Counted from the stretch's first letter, positions 1-6,867 are shown. The stretch: DNA of 7,029 nucleotides from an uncultured Rikenellaceae bacterium (GCA_947176715.1 CAMWRR010000100.1:1-7029), one strand, 5' to 3'. Numbers and translations: made by a program. Notes: a model not told the origin generated them from the sequence alone.

Positions 1-41
1 TCAGCGAGGACATTAAACAACAATTCCACCTTATCCGGTCC

Positions 42-81
42 GAGGCACGAGGACCATAAGCCTTTCCGCTTGGCGGACCCG
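42..81. repeat. Diverged intergenic repeat, copy 1
   Basis: This 40-bp stretch matches 657-696 without gaps at 34 of 40 positions. It begins GAGGCACGAGGACCATAAG and contains a small hairpin, TCCGC (65-69), loop TTG, GCGGA (73-77). Similarity fades after about position 81. A short shared word, CAGCGAGG, lies upstream of each copy (near 2-9 and 599-606), separated by unrelated sequence of different length, so the full element may be longer and modular. Function is unknown. It may belong to a family of dispersed intergenic repeats in this genome. Confidence 0.6.
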
Positions 82-116
82 TAGCGGAGCGCAGGGGCCG
101 AGCGGGCCGCACCTCG

Positions 117-141
117 CGGTGGGCAGAAAACTCCCCCACCG
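117..141. other. Hairpin with 7-bp GC-rich stem
   Basis: CGGTGGG (117-123) pairs perfectly with CCCACCG (135-141) around an 11-base loop. It lies downstream of repeat copy 1 and could be part of a larger structured element covering roughly 40-145. It has no U-tract on either side, so it is not a simple terminator. Function unknown. Confidence 0.45.
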
Positions 142-223
142 GAGGCCCGCAAGTGAGAGTAACGAAACTATAAGCGTTATTCGCTAAAAACACCTAACCG
201 CATTTATAAAGCCTCCCGCGAGT

Positions 224-237
224 TGCGGTCCCCCGCA
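224..237. other. Small GC hairpin
   Basis: TGCGG (224-228) pairs with CCGCA (233-237) around a TCCC loop. The flanks GCCT (211-214) and AGGC (237-240) are also complementary, though base 237 cannot be used by both stems. It may belong to the structured noncoding stretch at 40-240, but chance is possible in GC-rich sequence. Confidence 0.25.
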
Positions 238-656
238 GGCTCCGCCCCGCTCTCCGTCACCGCCTAAAATCAAAAGCCATTCCCCCAAAACCACACTACT
301 GACAAGACAATAAACCAACCATCAGACTCATGCAAAAGCACATCTGTTAAACATCACGCCCGGCGCGGCCACCTAAGCCTCCAGCCCTGTGAATCTACAG
401 CTATCTCCATCAAGCAAAAGACCTTTTCATTAAGAAACCTTTGCCTATGCCCCTCGCTCTGCCCCCCATCCGGATGCAAAAACTCAGCTAATGCGCATAC
501 CGTCAAACCCCGAAACACATTATCGTCTCGCAGTCATGACTATATAAAATATAAGATTTCCCTAAGATGATATACCCGCATAAGTGCGGCCCGAGCGCCA
601 GCGAGGGCCACATCGGCACAGTAATAGGAAATACGCCGAAAGGAGTACCGCAACAT

Positions 657-696
657 GAGGCACGAAGACCATAAACCGTTCCTCTTGGAGGAACCG
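657..696. repeat. Diverged intergenic repeat, copy 2, with hairpin
   Basis: Partner of the copy at 42-81, at the same orientation and an offset of 615 bases. Its hairpin is longer: GTTCCTC (678-684), loop TTG, GAGGAAC (688-694). Relative to copy 1, the fourth base of the shared five-base left arm changes from G to T (68 to 683). Its partner changes from C to A (74 to 689), so pairing is kept. The hairpin starts 37 bases beyond the ftsZ stop codon and might end or stabilise the ftsZ transcript. However, it is followed on the minus strand by GGTTTATGG rather than a good U-tract, so the terminator reading is weak. Confidence 0.6.
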
Positions 697-730
697 AAGA
701 GCAAACACAGGAACTATCGGACAACAATCA

Positions 731-2467
731 CTATATCTCGTCGTCCCTCAGTTTGAGCTTCTCTATCTTTTTCTTCACGGGTGCCGACGGAGTAATCAAC
801 ATATTACGTCTCAGATATGCCGGTACGTTCTCCATCTCCTCCATGTCGCTCTCTTCGCGAGTGGGACGTCTGACAGGCTCCGGAGCGGTACGTGCTACCG
901 GTTGCGACATCTGTTGTTCGGTGAAAAGACTCTTTCTGAAACTCCCCCCCGAGGTAGCGGCAGAGCCTAACGACCCGGCGGGCATACCCATAGGAGATGT
1001 GGAGCCTATGGGTTTGCGGGTCTCCATCACTATGTTTTCGTCGTCGGTAGCCGGGGCCTCCCTGTTTTCGGAGGTCTCCTCGTCGAACGAAAGGAATGTC
1101 CGTTCGTTGGATGCTGCGGCCTGAGCGGAGTTGTTCTGCCTGTATATGTCGCGATGGGCTTTCTGCAGGTCGTCCACCAATGCGAAATCGTCATCGTCGG
1201 ACGACTCCTCTTTCTTCTGCTCCGATGCGGTATCGTCCCATGACATAACCACCTTCTCTCCCGGACCAGCCGAAGCCACGGAACCTGTCGAAGCTACCAC
1301 GGAACCCGCCGAAGCCACAGACACAACCGGCGTCGCCGAGACCACCGTATCGGCAACCTCCTCTTTGGGACTCTCCACCACATGGGGAGCTATGGCACGG
1401 TCGAGCTTTTCGGCCAGACCGAGGGTCTCGTCGCTGTTGACCACTCCCATATAGGCCTCGAAATCGCGTTGCGAGTTGCGATCCTCGAACCCTGTCGCCA
1501 CTATCACTATGCTGACATTGCCGTCTTCGAGCGTCTCGTCGTAACCGGCACCCCATATAAGGGCCGCTTCCCTGCCCGCCGCGGCGCGCACATGGCCTAT
1601 TATGGCGTACACCTCGCTCATCTTCAGCTCCTTGTCTTTCCACGATATGTTGACCAGCAGATTCTTGGCGCCGTTTATGTCGTTCTGCGAGAGGAGCGGC
1701 GAGAGCAGAGCCTCCTCTGTAAGGGCGGTGGCTATGTTGTCGGTGCCGACGGCCGCCACTGCAAAGCCCATCAGGGCCACGCCGCTGTTGCTCATGGTGG
1801 TGACCACATCGGCGAAGTCGACGTTCAGCTTGTGCTCCTTGGTTATTATCTCGGCGATACACTTGGCCGCCGTGGCCAATATGTCGTCGGCCTTGCCGAA
1901 CGCCTCGGAGAAGGTGAGGTCGCCGTACATCTTGTTGATGTTCTCGTTGTCGATAATCAGCAACGAGTCGACATGCTTGCGCATCTGGGCTATACCCGAG
2001 GTGGCCTGCATTATACGTTTGTCTCCCTCGTAACGGAACGGCACCGTCACTATGGCTATGGTGAGTATATCCAGCTCTTTGGCCACCTCCGCTATGATGG
2101 GGGCCGCACCCGTACCCGTTCCGCCGCCCATACCGGCCGTTATGAACACCATTTTGACGCCGCTGCGTTCCAGTGTCTCGCGTATGTCGTCACGGCTCTC
2201 CACCGCCGCATCGCGTCCCCTCTCGGGCATGTTGCCCGCCCCCAGACCGCCCGTAAGGTCGCGTCCTATCTGCATCTTGAGGGGAACCGGGCTCTTGTCC
2301 AACGCCTGTTTATCGGTGTTGCACACCATGAACATGACGTTGTGTATGCCTAAGTTGTACATGTACTTGACAGCGTTGCCGCCGCCGCCGCCCACACCGA
2401 TAACCATTATCTTGCTGGCCACCACATCGGAAGCCTGAACGTCGACGCTGTCTATGAAGTCTGTCAT
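731..2467 (-). CDS. ftsZ: Cell division protein FtsZ, long-linker form
   Basis: Tubulin-like GTPase that polymerises into the cytoplasmic Z-ring and recruits the divisome. The 578 residues show the G-rich nucleotide site GVGGGGGNAV (24-33), the tubulin signature GGGTGTG (114-120) and the catalytic T7 loop NVDFADV (215-221). The GTPase core ends near residue 330. An acidic, low-complexity linker of about 210 residues follows. It includes an imperfect repeat of Ser, Val, Ala and Gly at about 383-401. The conserved C-terminal peptide that binds FtsA is VPAYLRRNML (548-557). A further basic, then acidic, tail follows it. At 578 residues it is much longer than E. coli FtsZ (383). It is the last gene of the cluster, 29 bp after ftsA. 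The ATG at 2467 gives a normal short N-terminal extension before the first beta strand. No Shine-Dalgarno sequence is visible, as is usual in this phylum. Identification is essentially certain. Confidence 0.99.
   Translation of the reverse strand: MTDFIDSVDVQASDVVASKIMVIGVGGGGGNAVKYMYNLGIHNVMFMVCNTDKQALDKSPVPLKMQIGRDLTGGLGAGNMPERGRDAAVESRDDIRETLERSGVKMVFITAGMGGGTGTGAAPIIAEVAKELDILTIAIVTVPFRYEGDKRIMQATSGIAQMRKHVDSLLIIDNENINKMYGDLTFSEAFGKADDILATAAKCIAEIITKEHKLNVDFADVVTTMSNSGVALMGFAVAAVGTDNIATALTEEALLSPLLSQNDINGAKNLLVNISWKDKELKMSEVYAIIGHVRAAAGREAALIWGAGYDETLEDGNVSIVIVATGFEDRNSQRDFEAYMGVVNSDETLGLAEKLDRAIAPHVVESPKEEVADTVVSATPVVSVASAGSVVASTGSVASAGPGEKVVMSWDDTASEQKKEESSDDDDFALVDDLQKAHRDIYRQNNSAQAAASNERTFLSFDEETSENREAPATDDENIVMETRKPIGSTSPMGMPAGSLGSAATSGGSFRKSLFTEQQMSQPVARTAPEPVRRPTREESDMEEMENVPAYLRRNMLITPSAPVKKKIEKLKLRDDEI
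1265..1321 (-). repeat. Imperfect in-frame repeat in the FtsZ linker
   Basis: On the plus strand, variants of GAAGCCACGGAACC recur about three times (starting near 1272, 1290 and 1311). They encode alternating Ser-Val-Ala and Gly residues at about positions 383-401 of FtsZ. This looks like local slippage-type expansion within a disordered linker. The reading frame is kept, and length may vary between strains. Confidence 0.5.
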
Positions 2468-2496
2468 AACGAAAGTATGATATTGCTGTTACGGGA

Positions 2497-3909
2497 TTAC
2501 AGATCGTTATCTTCGAGGCTCTCCTCGGGGTCTATCGTGTCGCGCACCTTGCCTATCGTGCGTTTGAACCAACCGCCGAAGCCTCCGTTGTGCGATGCGC
2601 CTCCGCCTCGGGGCATATCGTCGTATCCGCCCGGCTCCTCGTCGAAGCCGGTGTCCTGTCCGTGACGGAACAGATCGTCACCGCCGCCGTAGGGGTCGTA
2701 TACGGTGTCTAACGGCTTGGGCTTGGGGAGCACCAAAGTGGCGGTGGTACGACCCATCGACGCGGCTATGAGCAACAGCCCCACCGCCGTAGAGTAGAGG
2801 GGAGAGGCCACCTTGTCGACCGTCTCCGACGACACGTAGAGGTCGGGAGCGGCTATACGCACGGGCATGCCGGTACGCTGGGCGAAAAACTCCTTTATCA
2901 TGTTGAGGTTGGCGCCGCCGCCGGTGAGCACTATGCCGCCCGCCAGACGACCCTCGTAACCCGACGACTTTATGATGTTAAGAAGCTGGTCGCTTATATC
3001 CTCCAGACGTGCCTCTATGATAGAGGCCAGCTGTTTCTGCGATATCTCGTTGGAGGGTGTGTTGTTGATGCTCGGCAGACGTATGTACTGGGTCTCGGGT
3101 ATCTCCGACGAGAGTGCGCATCCGAACTTGACCTTGAGCCTCTCTACGAGCCTCTCCAGCACGCCGCAAGAGCGTATGTCGGAGTTGATGTCGACACCCC
3201 CGAACGGTATCACGCCGAGGAAGCGTATGGCCTTGTCGTGATATATGCAGACGTCGCACGTGCCGCCGCCGAAGTCGAGGACCACCACGCCGAGCTCCTT
3301 CTGGTCGTCGACGAGCACCGCCTCGGCCGAAGCGAGCGAGCTGAGCACCACGTCGGCCACCCTAACGTCCACACGGTTGAGACAACGGTATATGAGGTCT
3401 ATCTTGCTCTTCTCGGCGGTTATTATGTTGAACTCGCCCGAGAGACGCTTGCCTATCATGCCTATAGGCTCGCTGCTGATGTTGTCGTCGTCGAGCTTGT
3501 AGATGCGCGGACGTATGTGCACTATCACCTCGCCGGCCGGCACCGATATGTTGCGCATGTCGTTGGAGAGGCGGTCGACATCCTCCCGGCGTACCTCGCC
3601 CTCGCTGTTGGAGATGGATACGTAGCCCGACTTGTAGTCGCACTTGATATGTTTGCCCGAGAGGTTGAGGTAGGCCTCCTGCACCTTGAGGCTGTACTCC
3701 TTCTCTATCTCGCGCAGGGCCCGCTGCACCGACAGCACTATCTTGTCGATGTTGCGTATGTCGCCGCGCCACATGCTGTCGCGTTCGTTGTCCACCACCG
3801 ACGAGGCCACTATGTCTATCTTGCCGCCCTCGGCACGCCGCCCTATCAGTATGACGGTGTTGCTGGTGCCCATGTCGATGGCTGCGATGTAGTTATTGTC
3901 TTTTTCCAT
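2497..3909 (-). CDS. ftsA: Cell division protein FtsA
   Basis: Actin-like ATPase that ties FtsZ filaments to the inner face of the membrane and connects them to later divisome proteins. The 470 residues carry the phosphate-1 loop AIDMGTSNT (10-18), the FtsA-specific 1C (SHS2) region at about 85-165, the phosphate-2 motif VVLDFGGGTCDV (209-220) and the adenosine motif GGIVLTGGGANL (324-335). Near the end, GGWFKRTIGKVRDTI (445-459) fits the amphipathic membrane-targeting helix. It follows a Gly- and Asp-rich flexible segment (about 405-444) and precedes a short acidic tail. Length is slightly above E. coli FtsA (420) because of this linker. The ATG at 3909 starts just before the first actin strand. 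ftsQ lies 106 bp upstream and ftsZ 29 bp downstream, so it is very probably cotranscribed with both. Confidence 0.98.
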   Translation of the reverse strand: MEKDNNYIAAIDMGTSNTVILIGRRAEGGKIDIVASSVVDNERDSMWRGDIRNIDKIVLSVQRALREIEKEYSLKVQEAYLNLSGKHIKCDYKSGYVSISNSEGEVRREDVDRLSNDMRNISVPAGEVIVHIRPRIYKLDDDNISSEPIGMIGKRLSGEFNIITAEKSKIDLIYRCLNRVDVRVADVVLSSLASAEAVLVDDQKELGVVVLDFGGGTCDVCIYHDKAIRFLGVIPFGGVDINSDIRSCGVLERLVERLKVKFGCALSSEIPETQYIRLPSINNTPSNEISQKQLASIIEARLEDISDQLLNIIKSSGYEGRLAGGIVLTGGGANLNMIKEFFAQRTGMPVRIAAPDLYVSSETVDKVASPLYSTAVGLLLIAASMGRTTATLVLPKPKPLDTVYDPYGGGDDLFRHGQDTGFDEEPGGYDDMPRGGGASHNGGFGGWFKRTIGKVRDTIDPEESLEDNDL

Positions 3910-3916
3910 AATCCGT

Positions 3917-3938
3917 AGCGGGATGCAGTCCGCTTTTT
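3917..3938. promoter_or_regulatory. Hairpin directly upstream of the ftsA start
   Basis: AGCGGG (3917-3922) can pair with TCCGCT (3929-3934), including one G-U wobble, around a 6-base loop. In the ftsA mRNA (minus strand) the hairpin ends 7 bases before the ATG, where it could affect ribosome access. Read on the plus strand it is followed by a T-run (3934-3938), so it has the form of a terminator for antisense transcription. Either role is inference. Confidence 0.35.
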
Positions 3939-3941
3939 GTT

Positions 3942-3969
3942 ATTATATATTTCCGGCGACCGTGGCAAA
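3942..3969 (-). promoter_or_regulatory. Weak possible internal promoter before ftsA
   Basis: In the 106-bp ftsQ-ftsA gap the minus strand has TTTG (3966-3969) and, 18 bases on, TATAAT (3942-3947). The -33-like element fits Bacteroidetes promoters but the downstream box does not fit TAnnTTTG. It is noted because this gap is long compared with the other junctions of the operon. Confidence 0.15.
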
Positions 3970-4015
3970 TTTCATGCCGCCCGACCCGGTGCTATCTTAT
4001 TCCGGCCACAGGCGG

Positions 4016-4810
4016 CTATTTGCTGCACACCGCCATCTTGTTGTATTTAAGGTTTATGACGCTGTAACGGTTCCACCCGGTCTGTCTGAGCTGGCCGAAA
4101 TAGAGCTTGTAGAGCTTGCCGAGAAATATGTCGGCGCTACCGAGGTCGGCCACGTCGCACAATATCACCTTATGGGAGCCTATGCGCGGTATAAGCTCTA
4201 CCTCCGCCGCTCCGTTGAGGTTGATCTGCGCGATGAAATCGCTCCAGAAAGGGTCGGTCTCCACCTTAACGGCAAAGTTAATGAGATTATCCGTAAAATT
4301 ATAATTTTTAGCGATAATTTTATCACCGGCCACATGCGGCATATATTCCGAGAGGGCCGAATCGCTCATGGTGACCAACGGAACGTCGGCCACGAAGTCC
4401 GCGCACCGGGGCATCACCGTGCCGTAGTCGTCCATATAGAAGCTCTCGCCGCCGTAGGTGACTATCCTCACGCGCGGTCGGCGCGGCGCTATCTCTATGT
4501 GGAGTGTCCCCCCCTCGTCCTTGTAGACCTCCGAGTCGAGCACGTAGACAATCGAATCGAGATACTTCTCTATGCGCCTTACGTCGGTGCCCCCCACGGT
4601 GGAGACCCAGCCGAGCGTGTCGACGATGAGGCCGCGCACCTTTCCGGCCGTGACGAAACCGAGAGTGTCGCCGCCCTCTATCCTTATGTCGAACCGCTCT
4701 ATCCGGCGCGTGCGCGTAGACGAATAGTAGTGCGACAGCCCCGCCACGGCAATGGCCAGCATCGCCGCCGCTATCGACAGATCCATCACTATTTCGCGTC
4801 CGCGCCTCAC
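4016..4810 (-). CDS. ftsQ: Cell division protein FtsQ (DivIB family)
   Basis: Bitopic divisome protein that links early and late division proteins. In the family it works with FtsL and FtsB in the periplasm. The 264 residues have a short basic N-terminus (MRRGREIVMD), one membrane segment at about 10-28 and a periplasmic part. The POTRA-like region is at about 38-110 and the beta domain follows, including YGGESFYMDDYGTVMP (119-134). Sequence conservation in FtsQ is low, so the call rests on size, topology and position between murC and ftsA. The chosen start is GTG at 4810, 4 bp after the murC stop, because it keeps the basic cytoplasmic residues. An ATG at 4786 (residue 9) is an alternative that would remove them. 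Tight spacing suggests translational coupling with murC. Confidence 0.93.
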   Translation of the reverse strand: MRRGREIVMDLSIAAAMLAIAVAGLSHYYSSTRTRRIERFDIRIEGGDTLGFVTAGKVRGLIVDTLGWVSTVGGTDVRRIEKYLDSIVYVLDSEVYKDEGGTLHIEIAPRRPRVRIVTYGGESFYMDDYGTVMPRCADFVADVPLVTMSDSALSEYMPHVAGDKIIAKNYNFTDNLINFAVKVETDPFWSDFIAQINLNGAAEVELIPRIGSHKVILCDVADLGSADIFLGKLYKLYFGQLRQTGWNRYSVINLKYNKMAVCSK

Positions 4811-4814
4811 CTAT

Positions 4815-6206
4815 CTACCTGTTTTCCAACATTTCGCGTATGGGACCGACGAAACGGTCTATGTCGCCCGCCCCGAAAGTGACGATAATGTCGCCGTCGT
4901 CGCGGCGCAACACCTCCAGAAGCTCCTCTTTGCCCACGAGCGACTTCTCGGGAGCCGTGACCGCATCGAGTATCATACGGCTGTCGACCCCCTCTATCGG
5001 CTCCTCGCGGGCCGGATATATCGGGAGCATTACGAGCCTGTCGACGGCCGAGAGGCTCTCGGCGAAGCCGTCGGCGAAGTCGCGCGTGCGGGTGTAGAGG
5101 TGGGGCTGGAACACCGCCGTCACCCTCTTGCCGGGGAACATCTCCCGCACCGAACAGATGGTGCGCCGCAACTCTTCGGGATGGTGCGCATAGTCGTCTA
5201 TGTATATGCGGTCGGAGCCGTGATACTGCACGTCCATGCGCCTCTTGACGCCCCGGAAGCTCTCTATGGCCTCGCGCAGAGGCTCCTCGTCGAACCCGGC
5301 CACCCACATCATGGCCACCGCACCCACGCAGTTCTCCACATTGACATGGCCCGGTATGCCGAGATGGCAACCCTTTATGGTCCTGTCGGGGCAGACTATG
5401 TCGAACCGGTAGCATCCGCACTCGTCGGGGCGGCAACCTACGGCATAGAAGTCGGCGCTATCGTCGTCGAGGGAGTAGGTGTAGAGGCTCACACCCTCGG
5501 GATAACGCGGCAGGGACACACCCTTCTTGACGATAAGCGCCCCCCCTTTTCTTATCTGTTCGGCGAAGAGGGCGAAACCCTCGCGCAGGGCTTCGTGGGT
5601 GCCGTATATGTCGAGATGGTCGGCGTCTGTGGACGATATGAGCGCCACATCGGGGTGGAGCCTGAGGAACGAACGGTCGAACTCGTCGGCCTCCACCGCC
5701 ACCCTCCTGCCACCGCCTATGTGCAGGTTGGAGTTGAAGTTCTTGGATATGCCACCCATGAATGCGCTGCCGGAGCCTATCGTGCCGTCGCCGTCGTCGG
5801 CCGCGCAGGCGTTGAACCATGCCAGCATTGTGGTGGTGGAGCTCTTGCCGTGGGTGCCCGCCACCGCCATGCAGTACTTGCCCTCGGTGACCACGCCCAG
5901 CACCTCCGACCGTTTGAGAACGTCGTAGCCGCCCTCGCGGTAGTAGACGAGCTCGCCCATGTCGGCGGGTACGGCGGGGGTGTATATCACCAACGTACGG
6001 CCGGGCCTCTTGTAGCGCCCGTCTATCGCCTCGAGGTCGTCGGTGTAGTGTATGTCTATGCCCTCGCTCTCAAGCTCGGCGGTGAGGGGCGAGGGGGTAC
6101 GGTCGTAACCGGCCACCGGATAGCCCTCCGAGGCGAAGTAGCGGGCCAACGCGCTGGTGCCGATGCCGCCTATGCCTATTATATATACCGAATCGAAACT
6201 TTTCAT
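4815..6206 (-). CDS. murC: UDP-N-acetylmuramate--L-alanine ligase MurC
   Basis: Cytoplasmic ATP-dependent ligase that adds L-alanine to UDP-N-acetylmuramic acid, the first amino acid of the peptidoglycan stem peptide. The 463 residues match the usual Mur ligase length. Domain 1 has the nucleotide-fold motif IIGIGGIGTSALA (9-21). Domain 2 has the ATP loop AGTHGKSSTT (116-125, lysine 121) and the acidic motif EADEFDRSF (172-180), followed by DADHLDIYG (194-202) and HVNVENC (287-293). Domain 3 has DDYAHHP (337-343) and FQPHLYTRT (366-374). The ATP loop reads GKSSTTT where many MurC proteins read GKTTTT, a conservative change. The ATG at 6206 lies just before the first beta strand. It is the first gene of the murC-ftsZ run, with no consensus promoter in the 73 bp between its start and the terminator upstream. 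Confidence 0.98.
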   Translation of the reverse strand: MKSFDSVYIIGIGGIGTSALARYFASEGYPVAGYDRTPSPLTAELESEGIDIHYTDDLEAIDGRYKRPGRTLVIYTPAVPADMGELVYYREGGYDVLKRSEVLGVVTEGKYCMAVAGTHGKSSTTTMLAWFNACAADDGDGTIGSGSAFMGGISKNFNSNLHIGGGRRVAVEADEFDRSFLRLHPDVALISSTDADHLDIYGTHEALREGFALFAEQIRKGGALIVKKGVSLPRYPEGVSLYTYSLDDDSADFYAVGCRPDECGCYRFDIVCPDRTIKGCHLGIPGHVNVENCVGAVAMMWVAGFDEEPLREAIESFRGVKRRMDVQYHGSDRIYIDDYAHHPEELRRTICSVREMFPGKRVTAVFQPHLYTRTRDFADGFAESLSAVDRLVMLPIYPAREEPIEGVDSRMILDAVTAPEKSLVGKEELLEVLRRDDGDIIVTFGAGDIDRFVGPIREMLENR

Positions 6207-6279
6207 ATCCGCATGTATATTTTACTCAAAAACTCATATTACCACTCTATATCGAGCTAAAGATTCCGAAAATAGAATG
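6207..6279 (-). promoter_or_regulatory. Leader of murC, promoter expected but not recognised
   Basis: A promoter is expected here because the upstream module ends in a strong hairpin terminator at 6280-6312. The segment is AT-rich but contains no TAnnTTTG box, and I could not find a good TTTG pair at the right spacing. Either murC uses a divergent promoter here, or it depends on read-through from the right. Confidence 0.2.
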
Positions 6280-6312
6280 AAAAATTCCATGCTATGGTTA
6301 CATGGAATTTTT
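6280..6312 (-). terminator. Perfect 12-bp hairpin terminator after vapD
   Basis: AAAAATTCCATG (6280-6291) and CATGGAATTTTT (6301-6312) are perfect inverted repeats around a 9-base loop. On the minus strand the second arm ends in five T residues, giving a stem and U-run 25 bases past the vapD stop codon. The A/T ends are symmetric, so it could also work on the plus strand. It would separate the toxin-antitoxin module from murC. Confidence 0.75.
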
Positions 6313-6337
6313 GTGTCGTAGAAAGAATGCTATCTGT

Positions 6338-6619
6338 TTAATCCTCCTTTACAATAGCCGTAAAATCGCTCCAGTCCTCTACCCTGAACACTCGGATATC
6401 CCGCACGGATCTTCTGAACCACTCTTTCGCTTTCAAGGCATTGATAGCCCGATATAGATTGGCCATGTCGTTATTCTCCGTCAGATACACGCCTCCCTGT
6501 GTACTGAAGAAATCGAACTCCCGCAGGATAGTCTTAATTTCAAAATAAGAGTTATTATAAGGCTTCCCGTAATTGTCCTTGAGATCGTCTATAATCATAT
6601 CGAAAGCTATCGCATACAT
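6338..6619 (-). CDS. vapD: VapD-family endoribonuclease toxin
   Basis: Small protein of the VapD (virulence-associated protein D) family. Studied members from Helicobacter pylori and Haemophilus influenzae have a Cas2-like ferredoxin fold, act as dimers and cut RNA. At 93 residues it has the normal family length. It shows the N-terminal MYAIAFD with the conserved aspartate at 7, STQGGVY (39-45), and a family-typical C-terminal block running from WFRRSV (67-72) through RDIRVFRVEDWSDF (73-86). It is not VapC (no PIN domain) despite the name. A 57-codon gene lies 11 bp upstream on the same strand and is the likely antitoxin. G+C is about 44% against about 60% in the division genes, which suggests horizontal gain. 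The ATG at 6619 matches the family N-terminus, with no Shine-Dalgarno visible. Confidence 0.92.
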   Translation of the reverse strand: MYAIAFDMIIDDLKDNYGKPYNNSYFEIKTILREFDFFSTQGGVYLTENNDMANLYRAINALKAKEWFRRSVRDIRVFRVEDWSDFTAIVKED

Positions 6620-6630
6620 GCCCGTAACTT

Positions 6631-6804
6631 TTATGCCGGTTGAAAAAACATCTCCTCTCCGAAAAAGATACGTCCGAACTCATCCTTGATAGCGATAACG
6701 ATACCTCTGAACGGGTTATCCTCCACATCTATAACCTCCCCTATTATCCAATCTTTCTCTCCTGTGAGTTTCGGAGAGACTTTTGCTCTATCCCCTTTTT
6801 TCAT
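6631..6804 (-). CDS. Small partner protein, candidate VapD antitoxin
   Basis: A 57-residue protein that begins MKKGDRAKVSPKLTGEKDW and ends GRIFFGEEMFFQPA. It was found by reading the minus strand upstream of vapD. The stop codon is 11 bp before the vapD ATG, and a consensus promoter lies 32 bp before its own ATG. The alternating pattern (KKGDRAKV, GEVIDVEDNPFRGIVIAI) suggests a small all-beta, SH3-like fold, which is inference. From memory, similar short proteins precede vapD in other Bacteroidetes and are sometimes labelled transcriptional regulators. Position, size and AT-rich composition fit an antitoxin, perhaps also an autoregulator acting on the dyad at 6847-6869. Whether it is homologous to Haemophilus VapX cannot be settled by eye. 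Confidence 0.8.
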   Translation of the reverse strand: MKKGDRAKVSPKLTGEKDWIIGEVIDVEDNPFRGIVIAIKDEFGRIFFGEEMFFQPA

Positions 6805-6835
6805 TGCAAGAAAATTTATGCAACCACCATTAATG

Positions 6836-6867
6836 CAAAGATATTGTTTTTGACTTTAAATGTCAAA
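6836..6867 (-). promoter_or_regulatory. Bacteroidetes-type promoter for the antitoxin-vapD pair
   Basis: The minus strand has a -33 box TTTG (6864-6867), a 20-base spacer, and a -7 box TATCTTTG (6836-6843). This matches the Bacteroidetes primary sigma consensus TTTG-N19-21-TAnnTTTG exactly. Transcription should start near 6829, leaving a leader of about 25 bases before the ATG at 6804. Confidence 0.85.

Larger units (their letters stand above)
1..730. other. Long gene-free region downstream of ftsZ
   Basis: No reading frame here has the composition or recognisable motifs of a protein gene. The longest candidate, 74 codons on the minus strand at 503-727, is rich in Cys, Gly and Pro and covers a repeat copy, so I treat it as spurious. 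The stretch contains two related repeat copies (42-81 and 657-696), a 7-bp hairpin at 117-141, a 5-bp hairpin at 224-237 and a 10-bp palindrome CATCCGGATG at 467-476. From about 240 to 480 the plus strand is poor in G and rich in C and A. I found no tRNA-like cloverleaf, no rRNA, no CRISPR pattern and no TAnnTTTG promoter on either strand. Confidence 0.7.

Noticed and set aside
503..727. Minus-strand 74-codon frame downstream of ftsZ.
   Set aside because: It is rich in Cys, Gly and Pro, matches no known family, and overlaps a repeat copy. It is likely spurious.
655..756. Plus-strand 33-codon frame starting MRHEDHKPF, whose first residues are shared with the repeat at 42-81, with several synonymous differences.
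   Set aside because: Copy 1 runs into a stop after RHEDHKPFRLADP, and copy 2 reads into the ftsZ 3' end antisense. The non-synonymous differences at 68/683 and 74/689 are explained better by hairpin pairing, so it is treated as a structured repeat.
1382..2353. Long plus-strand open frame of 323 codons, with similar long frames opposite ftsA (3238-3918) and murC (4752-6260).
   Set aside because: These are antisense shadows of ftsZ, ftsA and murC, produced by GC-rich codon use.
6338..6619. CRISPR Cas2, suggested by the Cas2-like fold of this family.
   Set aside because: The motifs match VapD, no cas1 is nearby and there is no repeat-spacer array in the window.
6805..6838. Three TGCAA words in the leader of the antitoxin gene (6805, 6819, 6834).
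   Set aside because: Spacing is 14 and 15 bases with no wider similarity, so chance in AT-rich sequence is likely.
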